Positions 15,898 to 25,010 of a DNA stretch of 64,000 bases are shown here, piece after piece. The stretch spans positions 372,001 to 436,000 of the forward strand of contig NZ_JARCHV010000002.1 of NCBI RefSeq assembly GCF_028890485.2, read 5' to 3'. The notes beneath the pieces are model-generated. The model ran no database searches, had not been told where the DNA came from, and saw only the letters and a list, made by a program, of their open reading frames with translations. Made by a program: the position numbers and the translations under genes. Within the stretch, counting starts at the first letter, position 1. Each line of letters starts with the position of its first letter. The stretch is from Planococcus sp. SK3692 (lineage in GTDB: Bacteria; Bacillota; Bacilli; Bacillales_A; Planococcaceae).

Positions 15898-16822
15898 TAC
15901 AAGCTTGTTCCAAAAAATCGCACCGTTTATCGGGTTGATTTTAATCATTATCATCATCACCGCAATTAATCCGAGTTTTCTATCCATGAGCAATATCTTG
16001 AACGTCCTTCGGCAAGTGTCGATCAATGCATTGATCGCATTCGGCATGACCTTTGTCATCTTGACCGGCGGAATCGACTTATCGGTCGGCTCGATCTTGG
16101 CGCTTACGGGTGCTGTAACAGCCGGCATGATGGCTTCAGGAATTGACCCGATCTTGGCGATGCTGTTGGGGTTGTTCCTCGGAGCAGTTCTCGGAGCCAT
16201 CAACGGCGTCATCATCGCGAAAGGAAAAGTGGCGCCATTCATCGCGACACTTGCGACGATGACCATCTACAGGGGCTTGACGCTCGTCTATACAGAAGGC
16301 CGTCCGATTTCTGGACTAGGCGACAGTGTGGCTTTCCAGATGCTCGGAAAAGGCTATTTCCTTGGCATCCCGGTCCCAGTCGTGACAATGCTCATCAGTT
16401 TCGGGATTCTTTACTTCATTTTGAAGAAAACAACATTTGGGCGCCGGGTCTACGCCGTGGGCGGCAATGAAGAAGCTTCCGTACTTTCGGGAATCAATGC
16501 CGACCGCATCAAGATTTATGTGTATTCATTGGTTGGGGCGCTTGCTGGTTTGGCTTCGTTGATCTTGACTTCGCGTTTGAACTCAGCGCAGCCGACAGCG
16601 GGCCAGATGTTCGAACTCGATGCAATCGCAGCCGTCGTGCTCGGCGGAACGAGTTTGACTGGCGGGCGCGGATGGATTGTTGGCACTTTGATCGGTGCCT
16701 TGATCATCGGTGTCTTGAACAATGGATTGAATTTAATCGGGGTTTCTTCCTTCTTCCAGCAAGTGGTGAAGGGTGCAGTTATATTGCTTGCAGTATTGCT
16801 CGACCGTAAAAAAACAGCATAA
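15878..16822 (+). CDS. rbsC: Ribose ABC transporter permease
   Basis: Membrane-spanning permease of 314 residues (321 in Escherichia). Hydrophobic segments recur from residue 15; the family stretch ILTGGIDLSVGSILALTGA is present near residue 62 and the C-terminal GGTSLTGGRG motif near 260. The start is TTG 15878, chosen because the perfect AGGAGGT site at 15864-15870 sits 7 nt upstream; an ATG at 15857 lies before that site and would lack one. It overlaps the end of rbsA by 20 nt, implying coupling. Confidence 0.92.
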   Translation: MKLKSANTSLFQKIAPFIGLILIIIIITAINPSFLSMSNILNVLRQVSINALIAFGMTFVILTGGIDLSVGSILALTGAVTAGMMASGIDPILAMLLGLFLGAVLGAINGVIIAKGKVAPFIATLATMTIYRGLTLVYTEGRPISGLGDSVAFQMLGKGYFLGIPVPVVTMLISFGILYFILKKTTFGRRVYAVGGNEEASVLSGINADRIKIYVYSLVGALAGLASLILTSRLNSAQPTAGQMFELDAIAAVVLGGTSLTGGRGWIVGTLIGALIIGVLNNGLNLIGVSSFFQQVVKGAVILLAVLLDRKKTA

Positions 16823-16834
16823 GGAGTGGTAGAA

Positions 16835-17758
16835 ATGAAGAAGATGCTATTGATGTTCGTCCTTTTGGCAATGATGGTTTTGGCCGCATGTTCCATGGAA
16901 GCACCAGGTTCAGATTCAGAAGAAACGACAGGCGGAGAAGAAGCGAGCGGCGATTACACAATCGGTTTCTCGATCTCAACATTGAACAACCCGTTCTTCG
17001 TCACATTGAGTGAAGGGGCAGAAGCCAAAGCTTCTGAACTTGGCGCAACTCTTTCTGTAGTGGATGCACAAGACGATGCATCGAAACAGGCAAGTGATGT
17101 AGAGGACTTGATCCAACAAGGCGTGGACATGATTCTCATCAACCCGGTCGATTCCGAGGCGGTCGCTTCAGCAGTCGCTTCTGCCAATAACGCAGATATC
17201 CCGGTCATCACTGTAGACCGCAGCGCGGAAAGCGGCGAAGTCGTTTCCCACATCGCTTCCGATAACGTAGCGGGCGGTGAAATGGCAGCTGAACACCTAT
17301 TGTCACTCGTTGGTGACGGCGCGAAAGTAGCGGAACTTGAAGGCGTTCCAGGATCTTCTGCAGCACGTGAACGCGGGGAAGGTTTCAATAATATCGCAGC
17401 AGATAGTTTGGATGTAGTCGCCAAGCAAACAGCGAACTTCAACCGTGCAGAAGGCTTGTCAGTCATGGAAAACATTTTGCAAGCAAACCCTGATGTAACT
17501 GGAGTGTTTGCGCACAACGACGAAATGGCGCTCGGCGCACTTGAAGCGATTGAAGCTTCGGGCAAAGACGTTACAGTTGTCGGATTCGATGCGACAGATG
17601 ACGCGGTCGCTGCAGTGGAAGAAGGCCGCCTTGCCGGTACGATTGCCCAAAAACCGGAAATGATCGGTGAAATGGCTCTCGAAACAGCAATCCAGCACTT
17701 GGATGGCGAAGAAGTGGAAGCATCGATTCCAGTCGAATTGGAATTGATCCAGCAATAA
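16835..17758 (+). CDS. rbsB: Ribose ABC transporter substrate-binding lipoprotein
   Basis: Extracellular ribose-binding lipoprotein of 307 residues. The signal peptide ends in a lipobox with Cys19 (VLAAC), then a Ser/Glu-rich linker to about residue 45, then a two-lobe sugar-binding domain (IGFSISTLNNPFFVTLSEGA). The charged linker is typical for Firmicute binding proteins. ATG 16835 follows AAGGAG by 9 nt; the GTG at 16826 lies inside that site. It is the last gene of the rbs operon and is followed by a terminator. Confidence 0.94.
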   Translation: MKKMLLMFVLLAMMVLAACSMEAPGSDSEETTGGEEASGDYTIGFSISTLNNPFFVTLSEGAEAKASELGATLSVVDAQDDASKQASDVEDLIQQGVDMILINPVDSEAVASAVASANNADIPVITVDRSAESGEVVSHIASDNVAGGEMAAEHLLSLVGDGAKVAELEGVPGSSAARERGEGFNNIAADSLDVVAKQTANFNRAEGLSVMENILQANPDVTGVFAHNDEMALGALEAIEASGKDVTVVGFDATDDAVAAVEEGRLAGTIAQKPEMIGEMALETAIQHLDGEEVEASIPVELELIQQ

Positions 17759-17768
17759 AGTATGAAGA

Positions 17769-17801
17769 AACCGCATCGGCAATTTGCCGGTGCGGTTTTT
17801 T
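17769..17801 (+). terminator. Terminator of the rbs operon
   Basis: ACCGCATCGGC pairs with GCCGGTGCGGT (one mismatch) and is followed by T6. Confidence 0.85.
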
Positions 17802-17985
17802 GGATGGAGCTAGGCTGAAAGAACGTAGAGACAATGAATTGAAGAAAATATATAAGTTTTATTTGGATTTTTTTACTATTAATATAAAATAGTAGTAAGC
17901 CATTAGTTCTGATTATTCAGGTATCTGAAAATTCTTACTTCCGATGTGGTACATTTTTGGTAAACCACTTGGAGGAGGAAATAAA

Positions 17986-19485
17986 ATGGCGAAATTGAAT
18001 CGATGGAGAACAGCAGGATTGCTCGTGCTGGCAGGGGCTTTAGCAGCTTCTCCGCTACAGATGGGGAGTGACGGGAATATGGCAGGGGCAGACGGTGAAT
18101 ATGCAGCATTGACTGCACAAGTGAATGACATTTTACAGGATGAAAGCTTGGACGGCGCGCTGGCAGGTGTCAGCATTCGCAAAGCGGACAGTGGGGAAAA
18201 AATATACGATCATTTTGGCGACATCCGCCTGAAACCGGCTTCCAATATGAAGCTATTCACACTGGCGGCGGCACTTGAAACCTTAGGGGAAGATCATCGA
18301 TTCTCGACAGAACTACATACAGATGGAGAGCTGAAAGGCAAAGTGCTGCAAGGCAATCTTTATTTGAAAGGAAAAGGCGACCCGACATTGCTCGAGGAGG
18401 ATTTCGAACGATTTGCAAAAGAATTGAAAGCACAAGGCATACATAAAGTGAAAGACGACTTAATCGGCGACGATAGCTGGTTTGATGATGAACGCTTGTC
18501 TGAAGACATGACGTGGAAAAATGAAGTGTCGTACGTCGGGGCACAAGTATCTGCATTGACCGTCTCCCCGAATAAAGATTATGATGCCGGGTCGATCATC
18601 GTGGAAGCAAACGCCGGAGATTCGGCTGGAGACGAGGTAAGGGTAAGTTTATCGCCCGAAACGGATTATGTGACCATCACCAATAATGCCGAAACGGTCG
18701 CAGCGGGAGAACCGAAAACGCTGAACATCACGAGAGACCACGGCACGAATGAAATCATCATTGAAGGCAATATTCCGGAACAAGGCAGCCGGACGCGCGA
18801 GTGGATCGCAGTCGATGAACCATCCGGATACGCACTCAACTTGTTCGAAAAGGCACTCGACAAGGAAGGCGTCGAGCTGATTGGAAACTCAAAAACTGGC
18901 ATGGGCGTGACGCCATCGGCTAGCAAAATGCTGCTGGAGCATCAGTCAATGACGCTCGCGGAACTGTCGATCCCTTTCATGAAACTGAGCAATAACGGAC
19001 ACGGTGAAGCGTTGGCGAAACAAATGGGCCGCATAGTGAACGGGGAAGGCAGCTGGGAAGCTGGACTTGAGGTGATGGAGGCAACCGCTGGCAAGCTTGG
19101 CGTCAATATCGACACGATTCACTTGCGCGATGCTTCGGGAATGTCCCACGTCAATTTGATTCCGGCGAATGAGATTTCGCAGTTATTGGCCGGAGCACAA
19201 GGCGAGCCATGGTTCGATACATTCCTGGAGTCCTTGCCAGTAGCAGGCGCTGCGGAACGCTTTGTCGGCGGCACGCTGCGCAATCGCATGAAAGGCACAA
19301 CGGCAGAAGGCAATGTCCAGGCAAAAACCGGCAGTTTGTCTTCGGTTTCTTCTTTGGCAGGCTATGCAACGACTCAAGACGGGGAGCGGCTGATCTTCGC
19401 AATCATCCTGAATAATGACCTGGCGAATGTCACGCCGATCGAAAACGCGATTGCCGAAGCGATTGCAGGATACCGGACGGAGTAA
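17986..19485 (+). CDS. dacC: D-alanyl-D-alanine carboxypeptidase/endopeptidase, PBP4 type
   Basis: Secreted class C low-molecular-weight penicillin-binding protein, 499 residues (S13 peptidase family). A hydrophobic signal-like segment covers residues 10-25. The active-site motifs are S86-N-M-K89, S-N-N in FMKLSNNGHGEAL, and K-T-G in QAKTGSLSSVSSLAG. It trims or cleaves peptidoglycan peptides outside the membrane. A large insert between the first two motifs is typical of the PBP4 subfamily. ATG 17986 follows the strong GGAGGAGG at 17971-17978; a longer reading lacks such a site. The symbol follows the Bacillus homologue and is tentative. Confidence 0.88.
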   Translation: MAKLNRWRTAGLLVLAGALAASPLQMGSDGNMAGADGEYAALTAQVNDILQDESLDGALAGVSIRKADSGEKIYDHFGDIRLKPASNMKLFTLAAALETLGEDHRFSTELHTDGELKGKVLQGNLYLKGKGDPTLLEEDFERFAKELKAQGIHKVKDDLIGDDSWFDDERLSEDMTWKNEVSYVGAQVSALTVSPNKDYDAGSIIVEANAGDSAGDEVRVSLSPETDYVTITNNAETVAAGEPKTLNITRDHGTNEIIIEGNIPEQGSRTREWIAVDEPSGYALNLFEKALDKEGVELIGNSKTGMGVTPSASKMLLEHQSMTLAELSIPFMKLSNNGHGEALAKQMGRIVNGEGSWEAGLEVMEATAGKLGVNIDTIHLRDASGMSHVNLIPANEISQLLAGAQGEPWFDTFLESLPVAGAAERFVGGTLRNRMKGTTAEGNVQAKTGSLSSVSSLAGYATTQDGERLIFAIILNNDLANVTPIENAIAEAIAGYRTE

Positions 19486-19525
19486 TAAACAAGACCTTCA
19501 CAGGAGGACGAGAATCGGTTTTAAC

Positions 19526-19574
19526 AGAAACAGCAGCGAAAGGCTTTGCGTCTTTTGCGGGCTGTTTCTTTTTT
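19526..19574 (+). terminator. Probable terminator after the PBP4 gene
   Basis: GAAACAGC pairs with GCTGTTTC across a long, partly structured loop, followed by T6. Confidence 0.6.
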
Positions 19575-19663
19575 ATGGGAAAGATTGGATTGTTCTTTCC
19601 ATCTTGAAAAAACTTCTGTATGGTGAATATATCAAGAATTCAAACAATTTAGGAGTGATGGAA

Positions 19664-20386
19664 ATGAGACCGATCATCGGCATTACCGCGTCAAAGGAAT
19701 TGGGGAAAGATGAGTATAATGTAGAGCTTGCGGACACAGAAGCGATTGTCCGGGCTGGCGGCTTGCCCATTATGCTGCCGCATATTGAAGGGCAGGCGGA
19801 ACTGGAGGAACTTGCTGAGCACATCGATGGGTTGTTCCTTGCGGGTGGGTGGGATATTGACCCGACCTTATTCGGGGAAGAGCCGCATCCGGGCCTTGGT
19901 GTCATTATTCCTTCACGCGACCGCTTTGAGCTGGAGCTATTGGAAAAAGTGATGGAGAAGAACAAGCCGGTACTCGCGATTTGCCGAGGCGCACAGATTT
20001 TGAATATCGCAGCAGGCGGGGACATGTATCAGGATACACCGTCGCAACTGGCTGGAAATTTGCTGCAGCATCAGCAGCGTGCGCCGAAAGAGCATGGCTC
20101 GCATTTTGTCGAAGTCGCGGAAGGTTCGCTCTTGCACCGTCTGACGGATTCCCTGAAACTCAAGGTCAATAGCCGCCATCACCAGTCAAACCGCCGAGTG
20201 CCGGAGCATTATCTCGTTTCCGGCATCGCAAGCGACGGAGTCATAGAGGCGATCGAAAGCAAAGGGCATGGTTTTGCGCTTGGGCTGCAATGGCATCCGG
20301 AAAATATGGCGCGTGCGGGGGATGTTGCGTCTTTGCGCATCTTTGAAGGCTTTGTCAGCGCTTGTAAGGAAGAGGGGGATGAGTGA
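19664..20386 (+). CDS. Gamma-glutamyl-gamma-aminobutyrate hydrolase-like (peptidase C26)
   Basis: Class I glutamine-amidotransferase-like hydrolase of 240 residues. The nucleophile elbow is AICRGAQILNIAAGG, with the catalytic Cys, and LQWHPEN gives the His and Glu of the triad. PuuD-like enzymes split gamma-glutamyl amides; here its next neighbour, a dipeptidase one base after its stop, suggests joint breakdown of gamma-glutamyl or cell-wall-derived peptides. ATG 19664 follows AGGAGTG by 6 nt; ATG 19658 would be too close. No transmembrane segment; cytosolic. Confidence 0.85.
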   Translation: MRPIIGITASKELGKDEYNVELADTEAIVRAGGLPIMLPHIEGQAELEELAEHIDGLFLAGGWDIDPTLFGEEPHPGLGVIIPSRDRFELELLEKVMEKNKPVLAICRGAQILNIAAGGDMYQDTPSQLAGNLLQHQQRAPKEHGSHFVEVAEGSLLHRLTDSLKLKVNSRHHQSNRRVPEHYLVSGIASDGVIEAIESKGHGFALGLQWHPENMARAGDVASLRIFEGFVSACKEEGDE

Positions 20387-21358
20387 GTGCAGATTATCGA
20401 TACACATTGTGACGCGCTATTGAAGTTGCAAGTGGCGAAGCGCAATGAACTGTTTCGTGGCAAGCCGGTGCGCTTTTTCGATTCCGAAGAGCTCGATACC
20501 AATTTCCTGCGTTTGCAGCAAGGCGGGGTGAAAGTCCAGTTTTTCGCGGTGTTCGTGCATCCCGAACTGCCGGACAATGAAAAATGGCAGCATGCATTAG
20601 AGCAGGTCGATTTGTTCTACAGCGAAGTGCTCGCACAACCGCTCGTCAAACACATCCGCAGCTGGGAAGACATCGATGCGCTGGGCCTGGATGAAACCGG
20701 GGCGGTGCTCGCGCTCGAAGGAGCGGATGCTTTCGGAAATGATCTCACGAAACTCCGGCATCTCTACAGGCTTGGTGTGCTGTCACTCGGTCTGACGTGG
20801 AATTTCGCGAATCTTTGTGCGGATGGGGTCGGTGAACCGAGAGGCGGCGGATTGACACTGCTTGGCAAGCAAGTGGTGCAACTAAATAACGAACATCGTG
20901 TTTTCACGGACGTGTCCCATTTGTCAGTCGAGGGATTTTGGGACGTGATGGAGCTCGCTGAATATCCGATTGCGAGCCATTCCAATGCACGAGAATTATG
21001 CGATCATCCGCGGAATTTGAACGACGTACAAATCGAAGCCATGTTTTCCCGCAATGGCTTGATCGATGTCGTATTCTGTCCGGAGTTCATCAACTCCGGA
21101 AGCCAGCAGGCGACGATCGAGGATTTGTTGCGCCATATCGATCATCTTTGTACACTCGGTGGAGAGCGCCATATTGGCTTAGGATCGGATTTCGACGGGG
21201 TTTTTGACCATGTCACGAGGCTTGAACATGCTGCGGCTTATCCGAATTTAATCGAGGCTTTGCAAAAACGCTATTCGGAAACCCATGTGGAAGGATTTGC
21301 GTTTCGGAACTTCCTGAGGCATCGGCCCGGTATTGGAGAAGCAAGCAGAACAATATAA
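20387..21358 (+). CDS. Membrane dipeptidase family protein (M19)
   Basis: Zinc dipeptidase of the M19 family, 323 residues. Metal ligands are visible in order: DTHCDAL at residues 5-11, the bridging Glu in ALEGADAFG, His in DVSHLS, His in SHSNAREL, and Asp in GLGSDFDG. The family hydrolyses dipeptides, including those with D-residues. No signal peptide is apparent, so it is likely cytosolic despite the name. The GTG start follows AGAGGGGG and directly abuts the stop of the peptidase C26 gene, so the two are co-transcribed. A terminator follows. Confidence 0.88.
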   Translation: MQIIDTHCDALLKLQVAKRNELFRGKPVRFFDSEELDTNFLRLQQGGVKVQFFAVFVHPELPDNEKWQHALEQVDLFYSEVLAQPLVKHIRSWEDIDALGLDETGAVLALEGADAFGNDLTKLRHLYRLGVLSLGLTWNFANLCADGVGEPRGGGLTLLGKQVVQLNNEHRVFTDVSHLSVEGFWDVMELAEYPIASHSNARELCDHPRNLNDVQIEAMFSRNGLIDVVFCPEFINSGSQQATIEDLLRHIDHLCTLGGERHIGLGSDFDGVFDHVTRLEHAAAYPNLIEALQKRYSETHVEGFAFRNFLRHRPGIGEASRTI

Positions 21359-21395
21359 AAAAGCCATCCGCTAGTGAATCGGCGGATGGCTTTTG
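21359..21395. terminator. Bidirectional terminator between convergent genes
   Basis: AAAGCCATCCGC pairs with GCGGATGGCTTT; A and T tracts flank both sides, serving the dipeptidase gene and the opposite YihY-family gene. Confidence 0.85.
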
Positions 21396-21398
21396 GCA

Positions 21399-22289
21399 TT
21401 AATACTTATTCATAGACGACTCTGTTTCACCAGATTCGGCCATTTGCAATTTGCTTTCTTCTGAATCGCTCTTGGCATGTCTATGACGGTGCAAGATGGC
21501 ATTGATTTCAGCTCCAACGACCAGGATCAACCCTGTCAGGAAGAACCAAAGCATCAAGACGATCAATCCGCCAAGGCTGCCGTAAGTGGCTGAATAGCTT
21601 CCGAAATTCGATACATAAAACGAGAAGCCAAGGGATACAAGCTGCCATAAGACCGTAGCGATAATAGCACCGACGATAACTTCCTTGAATGGAAAATGCT
21701 TATTCGGCGCAAATTTGTAAAGCATTGCTAGGACGAGGCTCATGACCACAATTGAGATGACCCAACGCAGCACTTGGAAAATGATTTCCGTTTGCTGTGG
21801 CAAATTCAGGAACTGATTGATCATATCGATGATTGTGCCCCCAAAGATCGGCAAGACAAGTGCAACGATAACAGCAATCAGCATGAACAGCGTCAAAATA
21901 ATAGCCAATCCTTTCTTCACGAAGAAAGAACGGGTCTCTTCCACGTCATAGGCTTGGTTGGTCGCTTCCATGAATGCAGTCATCGCATTCGATGCAGACC
22001 AAAGCGTACCGAGGATACCGAAAGTCAGCAGGCCGCCTGATGGTGTCGTCACGACACTGACAATGGTATCTTCAAATGTATTCGCGACTTCACCCGGCAG
22101 GATGGTGCCGATAAAATCGACAGCCCGCTGCGGGTCGATCTGCAAATACGGCAGGATCGCCAGCAGCAAGATCAATAATGGGACAATTGCCAGTAGATAA
22201 TAATAAGCTTGGGCTGCCGCAAGTGTCGTCGCATGATCTTTTTTGAATTCTTCACCAAGTTCTTTGGCGTAAGACGTCACTTTGCTCAT
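21399..22289 (-). CDS. YihY/BrkB-family integral membrane protein
   Basis: Membrane protein of 296 residues with about six hydrophobic segments, starting with TTLAAAQAYYYLLAIVPLLI near residue 20. The family-wide YSATYGSLGGLIVLMLWFFLTG segment is near the C-terminus, followed by a charged cytosolic tail. The family was once called ribonuclease BN, a name not supported; its function is unsettled. A GGAGG site lies 9 nt before the ATG on the minus strand. It is monocistronic and converges with the dipeptidase gene. Confidence 0.85.
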   Translation of the reverse strand: MSKVTSYAKELGEEFKKDHATTLAAAQAYYYLLAIVPLLILLLAILPYLQIDPQRAVDFIGTILPGEVANTFEDTIVSVVTTPSGGLLTFGILGTLWSASNAMTAFMEATNQAYDVEETRSFFVKKGLAIILTLFMLIAVIVALVLPIFGGTIIDMINQFLNLPQQTEIIFQVLRWVISIVVMSLVLAMLYKFAPNKHFPFKEVIVGAIIATVLWQLVSLGFSFYVSNFGSYSATYGSLGGLIVLMLWFFLTGLILVVGAEINAILHRHRHAKSDSEESKLQMAESGETESSMNKY

Positions 22290-22399
22290 AACTTTATACC
22301 TCCAATTTTTTTTGTAAAGTTATTAAGTATATGCCCCATGCCGTAAAGAAATAACCTTAAAAAAGGAAATTATCCTTTTTTCCGCCTGTACAACCCGTT

Positions 22400-22759
22400 T
22401 TAATCGATTGTGCGAATGCCGATAAGGTCGTTAAAAGCAATTCGGATAACTTCGGTCCCGGATAACATCTCTATAGTTTGATTGTGCAAATCGACCGACA
22501 CGAGAGTTCCGGAGACAGCTGCGAGCCCGCCGTTCCAGTAGCGAAGTTCCGTCAGGCATTTCCGCTGATGGGCAATGCCGATTTCTTCCTGCAATAACCC
22601 GAGTTCTTCTTCGTCGAGATGGGGTTTGTGCTTGGCGGGTTCATCGGCCCGCCATTCCCGGAGCATCCGGACATGTTCCGGCAGCATCAGCGCCCCCCAT
22701 TTCAATTGCCCTCTGTCCAATACGTCCCCTTTTACCGTCAAATGCTGATTCTTTTTCAT
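22400..22759 (-). CDS. YolD-like protein
   Basis: A 119-residue YolD-family protein, recognised from DRGQLKWGALMLPEHVRMLREW after the N-terminus and the long acidic helix following it. YolD-type proteins are often encoded beside Y-family DNA polymerases (UvrX/YqjW) and induced by DNA damage; the biochemical role is not established. No polymerase is adjacent here, but a canonical LexA box overlaps its promoter. ATG 22759 is preferred: the AAGGAG site ends 9 nt before it, while ATG 22765 would be only 3 nt away. Confidence 0.8.
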   Translation of the reverse strand: MKKNQHLTVKGDVLDRGQLKWGALMLPEHVRMLREWRADEPAKHKPHLDEEELGLLQEEIGIAHQRKCLTELRYWNGGLAAVSGTLVSVDLHNQTIEMLSGTEVIRIAFNDLIGIRTID

Positions 22760-22784
22760 CTTCATCTCTCCTTTCTGAAAAAAT

Positions 22785-22829
22785 AAGAACATTTGTTCTT
22801 ATCGTAAAGAAATAATGGAGAATGGTCAA
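22785..22829 (-). promoter_or_regulatory. Promoter with LexA (SOS) box for the YolD-like gene
   Basis: On the minus strand TTGACC (22824-22829), 17-nt spacer and TACGAT (22801-22806) form a promoter. Immediately downstream, AAGAAC-N4-GTTCTT (22785-22800) contains GAAC-N4-GTTC, the core of the Bacillus LexA site. Its position at the transcription start suits repression until DNA damage. Confidence 0.8.
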
Positions 22830-22843
22830 TTACTTCTTTATCT

Positions 22844-22876
22844 AAAAAAAACAGGGCCGCCTATAGGCAGCCCTGT
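22844..22876 (-). terminator. Terminator of the CNNM/CorC-like gene
   Basis: ACAGGGC and GCCCTGT with inner GCC/GGC pairing, followed on the minus strand by a T tract. Confidence 0.85.
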
Positions 22877-24193
22877 TTATACAGTGATTTCCGGTTCTTC
22901 AAGTTTCTCAAAAGCGATTTTAAGGATATGGTGGTTTTCCATCGCAACGATTTCCCATTGGTAGCCGCCTTTTTCGAATAAATCCCCCGCTTCGGCTTCG
23001 ATGAGCTGATGCTGCATCCAGCCGGCAATGGTATCAATTTCATCGCTGTCGGTGAATTTCAGGCTGAAGCGCTCTTCCAGGTCTTTCAACAGGACGCGGC
23101 CATTTACTACATAACGGGTGTCGCTTTCTTTCACGATTTCAGCTTCCTCTTCTTCATCAAACTCATCCCGGATTTCCCCGACAATCTCCTCGAGGATATC
23201 TTCCATCGTGATCAGCCCGGATGTACCGCCGTATTCATCGATGACTAATGCGATGTGGGTACGGTCTTTCTGCATTTTCACGAGCGCCATCTGAAGCGGC
23301 GTCGTTTCGTGAAAATACGGCAGGTCATGAACAAGTTCGGTCATTTGCACATCATTATTGATCGCATAATGTGTCAGCACTTCCTTGGCATTGATAAAGC
23401 CGATTAAATCATCTTTATCGCCGTCGCGGGCAATCGGGTAACGCGTAAACCGATGCTCCCGAAGTTCAGCGAGCAATTCATCCGTGGATAAATCATCCGG
23501 AAACGCGACCATTTGCGTGCGCGGAATCATGACGTCTTTGGCGCTGCGCTCATCGAACGCAAAGATGTTCTGCATATAGGAAAGCTCTGTCTGGTTGATT
23601 TCGCCGCTTTGGAAGCTCTGCGCCATGATGATCTTCAGTTCTTCTTCTGAATGAGCTTGTTGTTCGCCGGCAGGTTCAACGCCGAACATGCGAAGCAGCA
23701 AACGGGCAGAGCCGTTCAAGACAAAAATGAACGGATACATGATTTTCCCGAAGATATAAAGCGCAGGGGCCAGCGACAAGGTCATCCGTTCCGCAAATTG
23801 CAATGCCAACGATTTTGGCGCCAATTCGCCGATGACGACATGCAAAAATGTCACCAGTGCAAAGGCGAGGGCGAACGAGACGATCGTCGAGACCGCTGAA
23901 GGGACGCCGAGCCAGTCGAATAGCGGATGGAGAAGCGTTTCGACAGTCGGTTCCCCGAGCCATCCGAGTCCAAGGGCGGTCACGGTGATGCCGAGCTGGC
24001 AGGCGGACAAATAATAATCCAAGTCACTGACGACTTTTTTCACAGTGACGGCTTGTTTATTGCCTTCCTCGATCAGCTGTTCGATGCGCGACATGCGGAC
24101 TTTGACGACAGCAAATTCCGTACCGACGAAAAATGCGGTTAATGCAATGAGTAAGGCGAGAAGAGCTAAATTCAGTAAAAGTATGGGGTCCAA
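22877..24193 (-). CDS. Hemolysin-family CNNM/CorC-type membrane protein
   Basis: Membrane protein of 438 residues. The N-terminal DUF21/CNNM domain has hydrophobic segments in residues 3-180; two CBS domains follow (about 205-330, with [13 protein letters not shown] and [16 protein letters not shown]), then a CorC/HlyC-type C-terminal domain (ARG-like [10 protein letters not shown]). Family members have been linked to magnesium or cobalt efflux. The start is TTG 24193, the only sensible start before the first membrane segment. The strong GGAGGTG lies unusually far upstream, separated by a perfect hairpin. Confidence 0.88.
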   Translation of the reverse strand: MDPILLLNLALLALLIALTAFFVGTEFAVVKVRMSRIEQLIEEGNKQAVTVKKVVSDLDYYLSACQLGITVTALGLGWLGEPTVETLLHPLFDWLGVPSAVSTIVSFALAFALVTFLHVVIGELAPKSLALQFAERMTLSLAPALYIFGKIMYPFIFVLNGSARLLLRMFGVEPAGEQQAHSEEELKIIMAQSFQSGEINQTELSYMQNIFAFDERSAKDVMIPRTQMVAFPDDLSTDELLAELREHRFTRYPIARDGDKDDLIGFINAKEVLTHYAINNDVQMTELVHDLPYFHETTPLQMALVKMQKDRTHIALVIDEYGGTSGLITMEDILEEIVGEIRDEFDEEEEAEIVKESDTRYVVNGRVLLKDLEERFSLKFTDSDEIDTIAGWMQHQLIEAEAGDLFEKGGYQWEIVAMENHHILKIAFEKLEEPEITV

Positions 24194-24223
24194 TAAATTC
24201 CCTTAAATAAGGGATTCACCTCC
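24194..24223 (-). promoter_or_regulatory. Shine-Dalgarno site separated from TTG start by a hairpin
   Basis: Minus strand order: GGAGGTG (24223-24217), AA, TCCCTT-ATTT-AAGGGA (24214-24199), ATTTA, TTG. The linear distance of SD to start is 23 nt, too long for normal initiation; with the 16-nt hairpin folded it becomes about 7 nt, the optimum. The AAGGGA arm could itself act as a weak site 5 nt before TTG. Confidence 0.55.
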
Positions 24224-24277
24224 GAGTTAGTTTATTCTAATTTATCATAAGTCGACCAGTCATGCCCAGGAAAGGAA

Positions 24278-24907
24278 TCAATGGGCTTCGAGCACGCGCT
24301 TTGTAATTTTACGGATATCAATCGCTGTGTCTTCTGTCATGATGTCGTCGAGTATAACATCACGGAAATAATTGACGCTTGCGGTAAGCGGAAGATCGAG
24401 GATTTTGCTGAGCGCGATCCGGTACATCTTCAAGAATTCCTTGTCGGTATTGCCGCGCTTCAGTTCCGAAAACGCTTCGTAGAATTGGTCGAGCTTATCG
24501 GCGAATTCCAATAGGCGGCCTTCTAGCGATTCGTCTTTGCCTTCTTTCATGCGGTCGAAAAATACTTCCTGGAATTCTTCCGGAATTTCTTTCAGGATGA
24601 ACTTTTCCATCATCCCTTCTTCGACTTTGGCGAGAATCTCCTTGAGTTCTGGTGAAGCATATTTCACAGGGGTTTTAATGTCCCCGATAAACACTTCGGC
24701 AAAATCGTGGTTGATGGTCCGTTCGTACAGCGATTTCCAATCGACGGGGCGCCCTTCGCGTTCTTCGATTGTGGCGAAGAACATCGCATACTGGCTAACT
24801 TTCCAGGAATGCGCAGCGACGTTATGCTCTTCAAATTTAAAACGGCCCGGTGCCCGGATGATCCGCTCCAAATCATTTAATGAGGTGAAAAAACGGTGAA
24901 TTCCCAT
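24278..24907 (-). CDS. HD-domain hydrolase, YfbR-like nucleotidase family
   Basis: HD-superfamily metal-dependent phosphohydrolase of 209 residues. Metal ligands are visible as His in EHNVAAHSWKVSQYA (residues about 25-40) and the HD pair in INHDFAEVFIGDIKTP near 70, with a later Asp in LEFADKLDQFYEAF. Closest known function is the YfbR 5'-deoxynucleotidase that removes phosphate from dNMPs; assignment to that substrate is an inference. ATG 24907 follows AAGGAG; longer readings would run into the promoter region of the divergent gene. Divergent from a YdjM-like gene 103 nt away. Confidence 0.8.
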   Translation of the reverse strand: MGIHRFFTSLNDLERIIRAPGRFKFEEHNVAAHSWKVSQYAMFFATIEEREGRPVDWKSLYERTINHDFAEVFIGDIKTPVKYASPELKEILAKVEEGMMEKFILKEIPEEFQEVFFDRMKEGKDESLEGRLLEFADKLDQFYEAFSELKRGNTDKEFLKMYRIALSKILDLPLTASVNYFRDVILDDIMTEDTAIDIRKITKRVLEAH

Positions 24908-25010
24908 GAAAAACGACTCCTTTTTGCTGATTTCGATGTCTTCAGCATAACCGAAAAACGGTATAATAGAAATTAAAGAATGATTCAAACGAAAAGGAGC
25001 GCAAACAGCT

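Noticed and set aside
15307-16266. Antisense frame of 319 codons over rbsA/rbsC.
   Set aside because: Shadow of real ABC-transporter genes.
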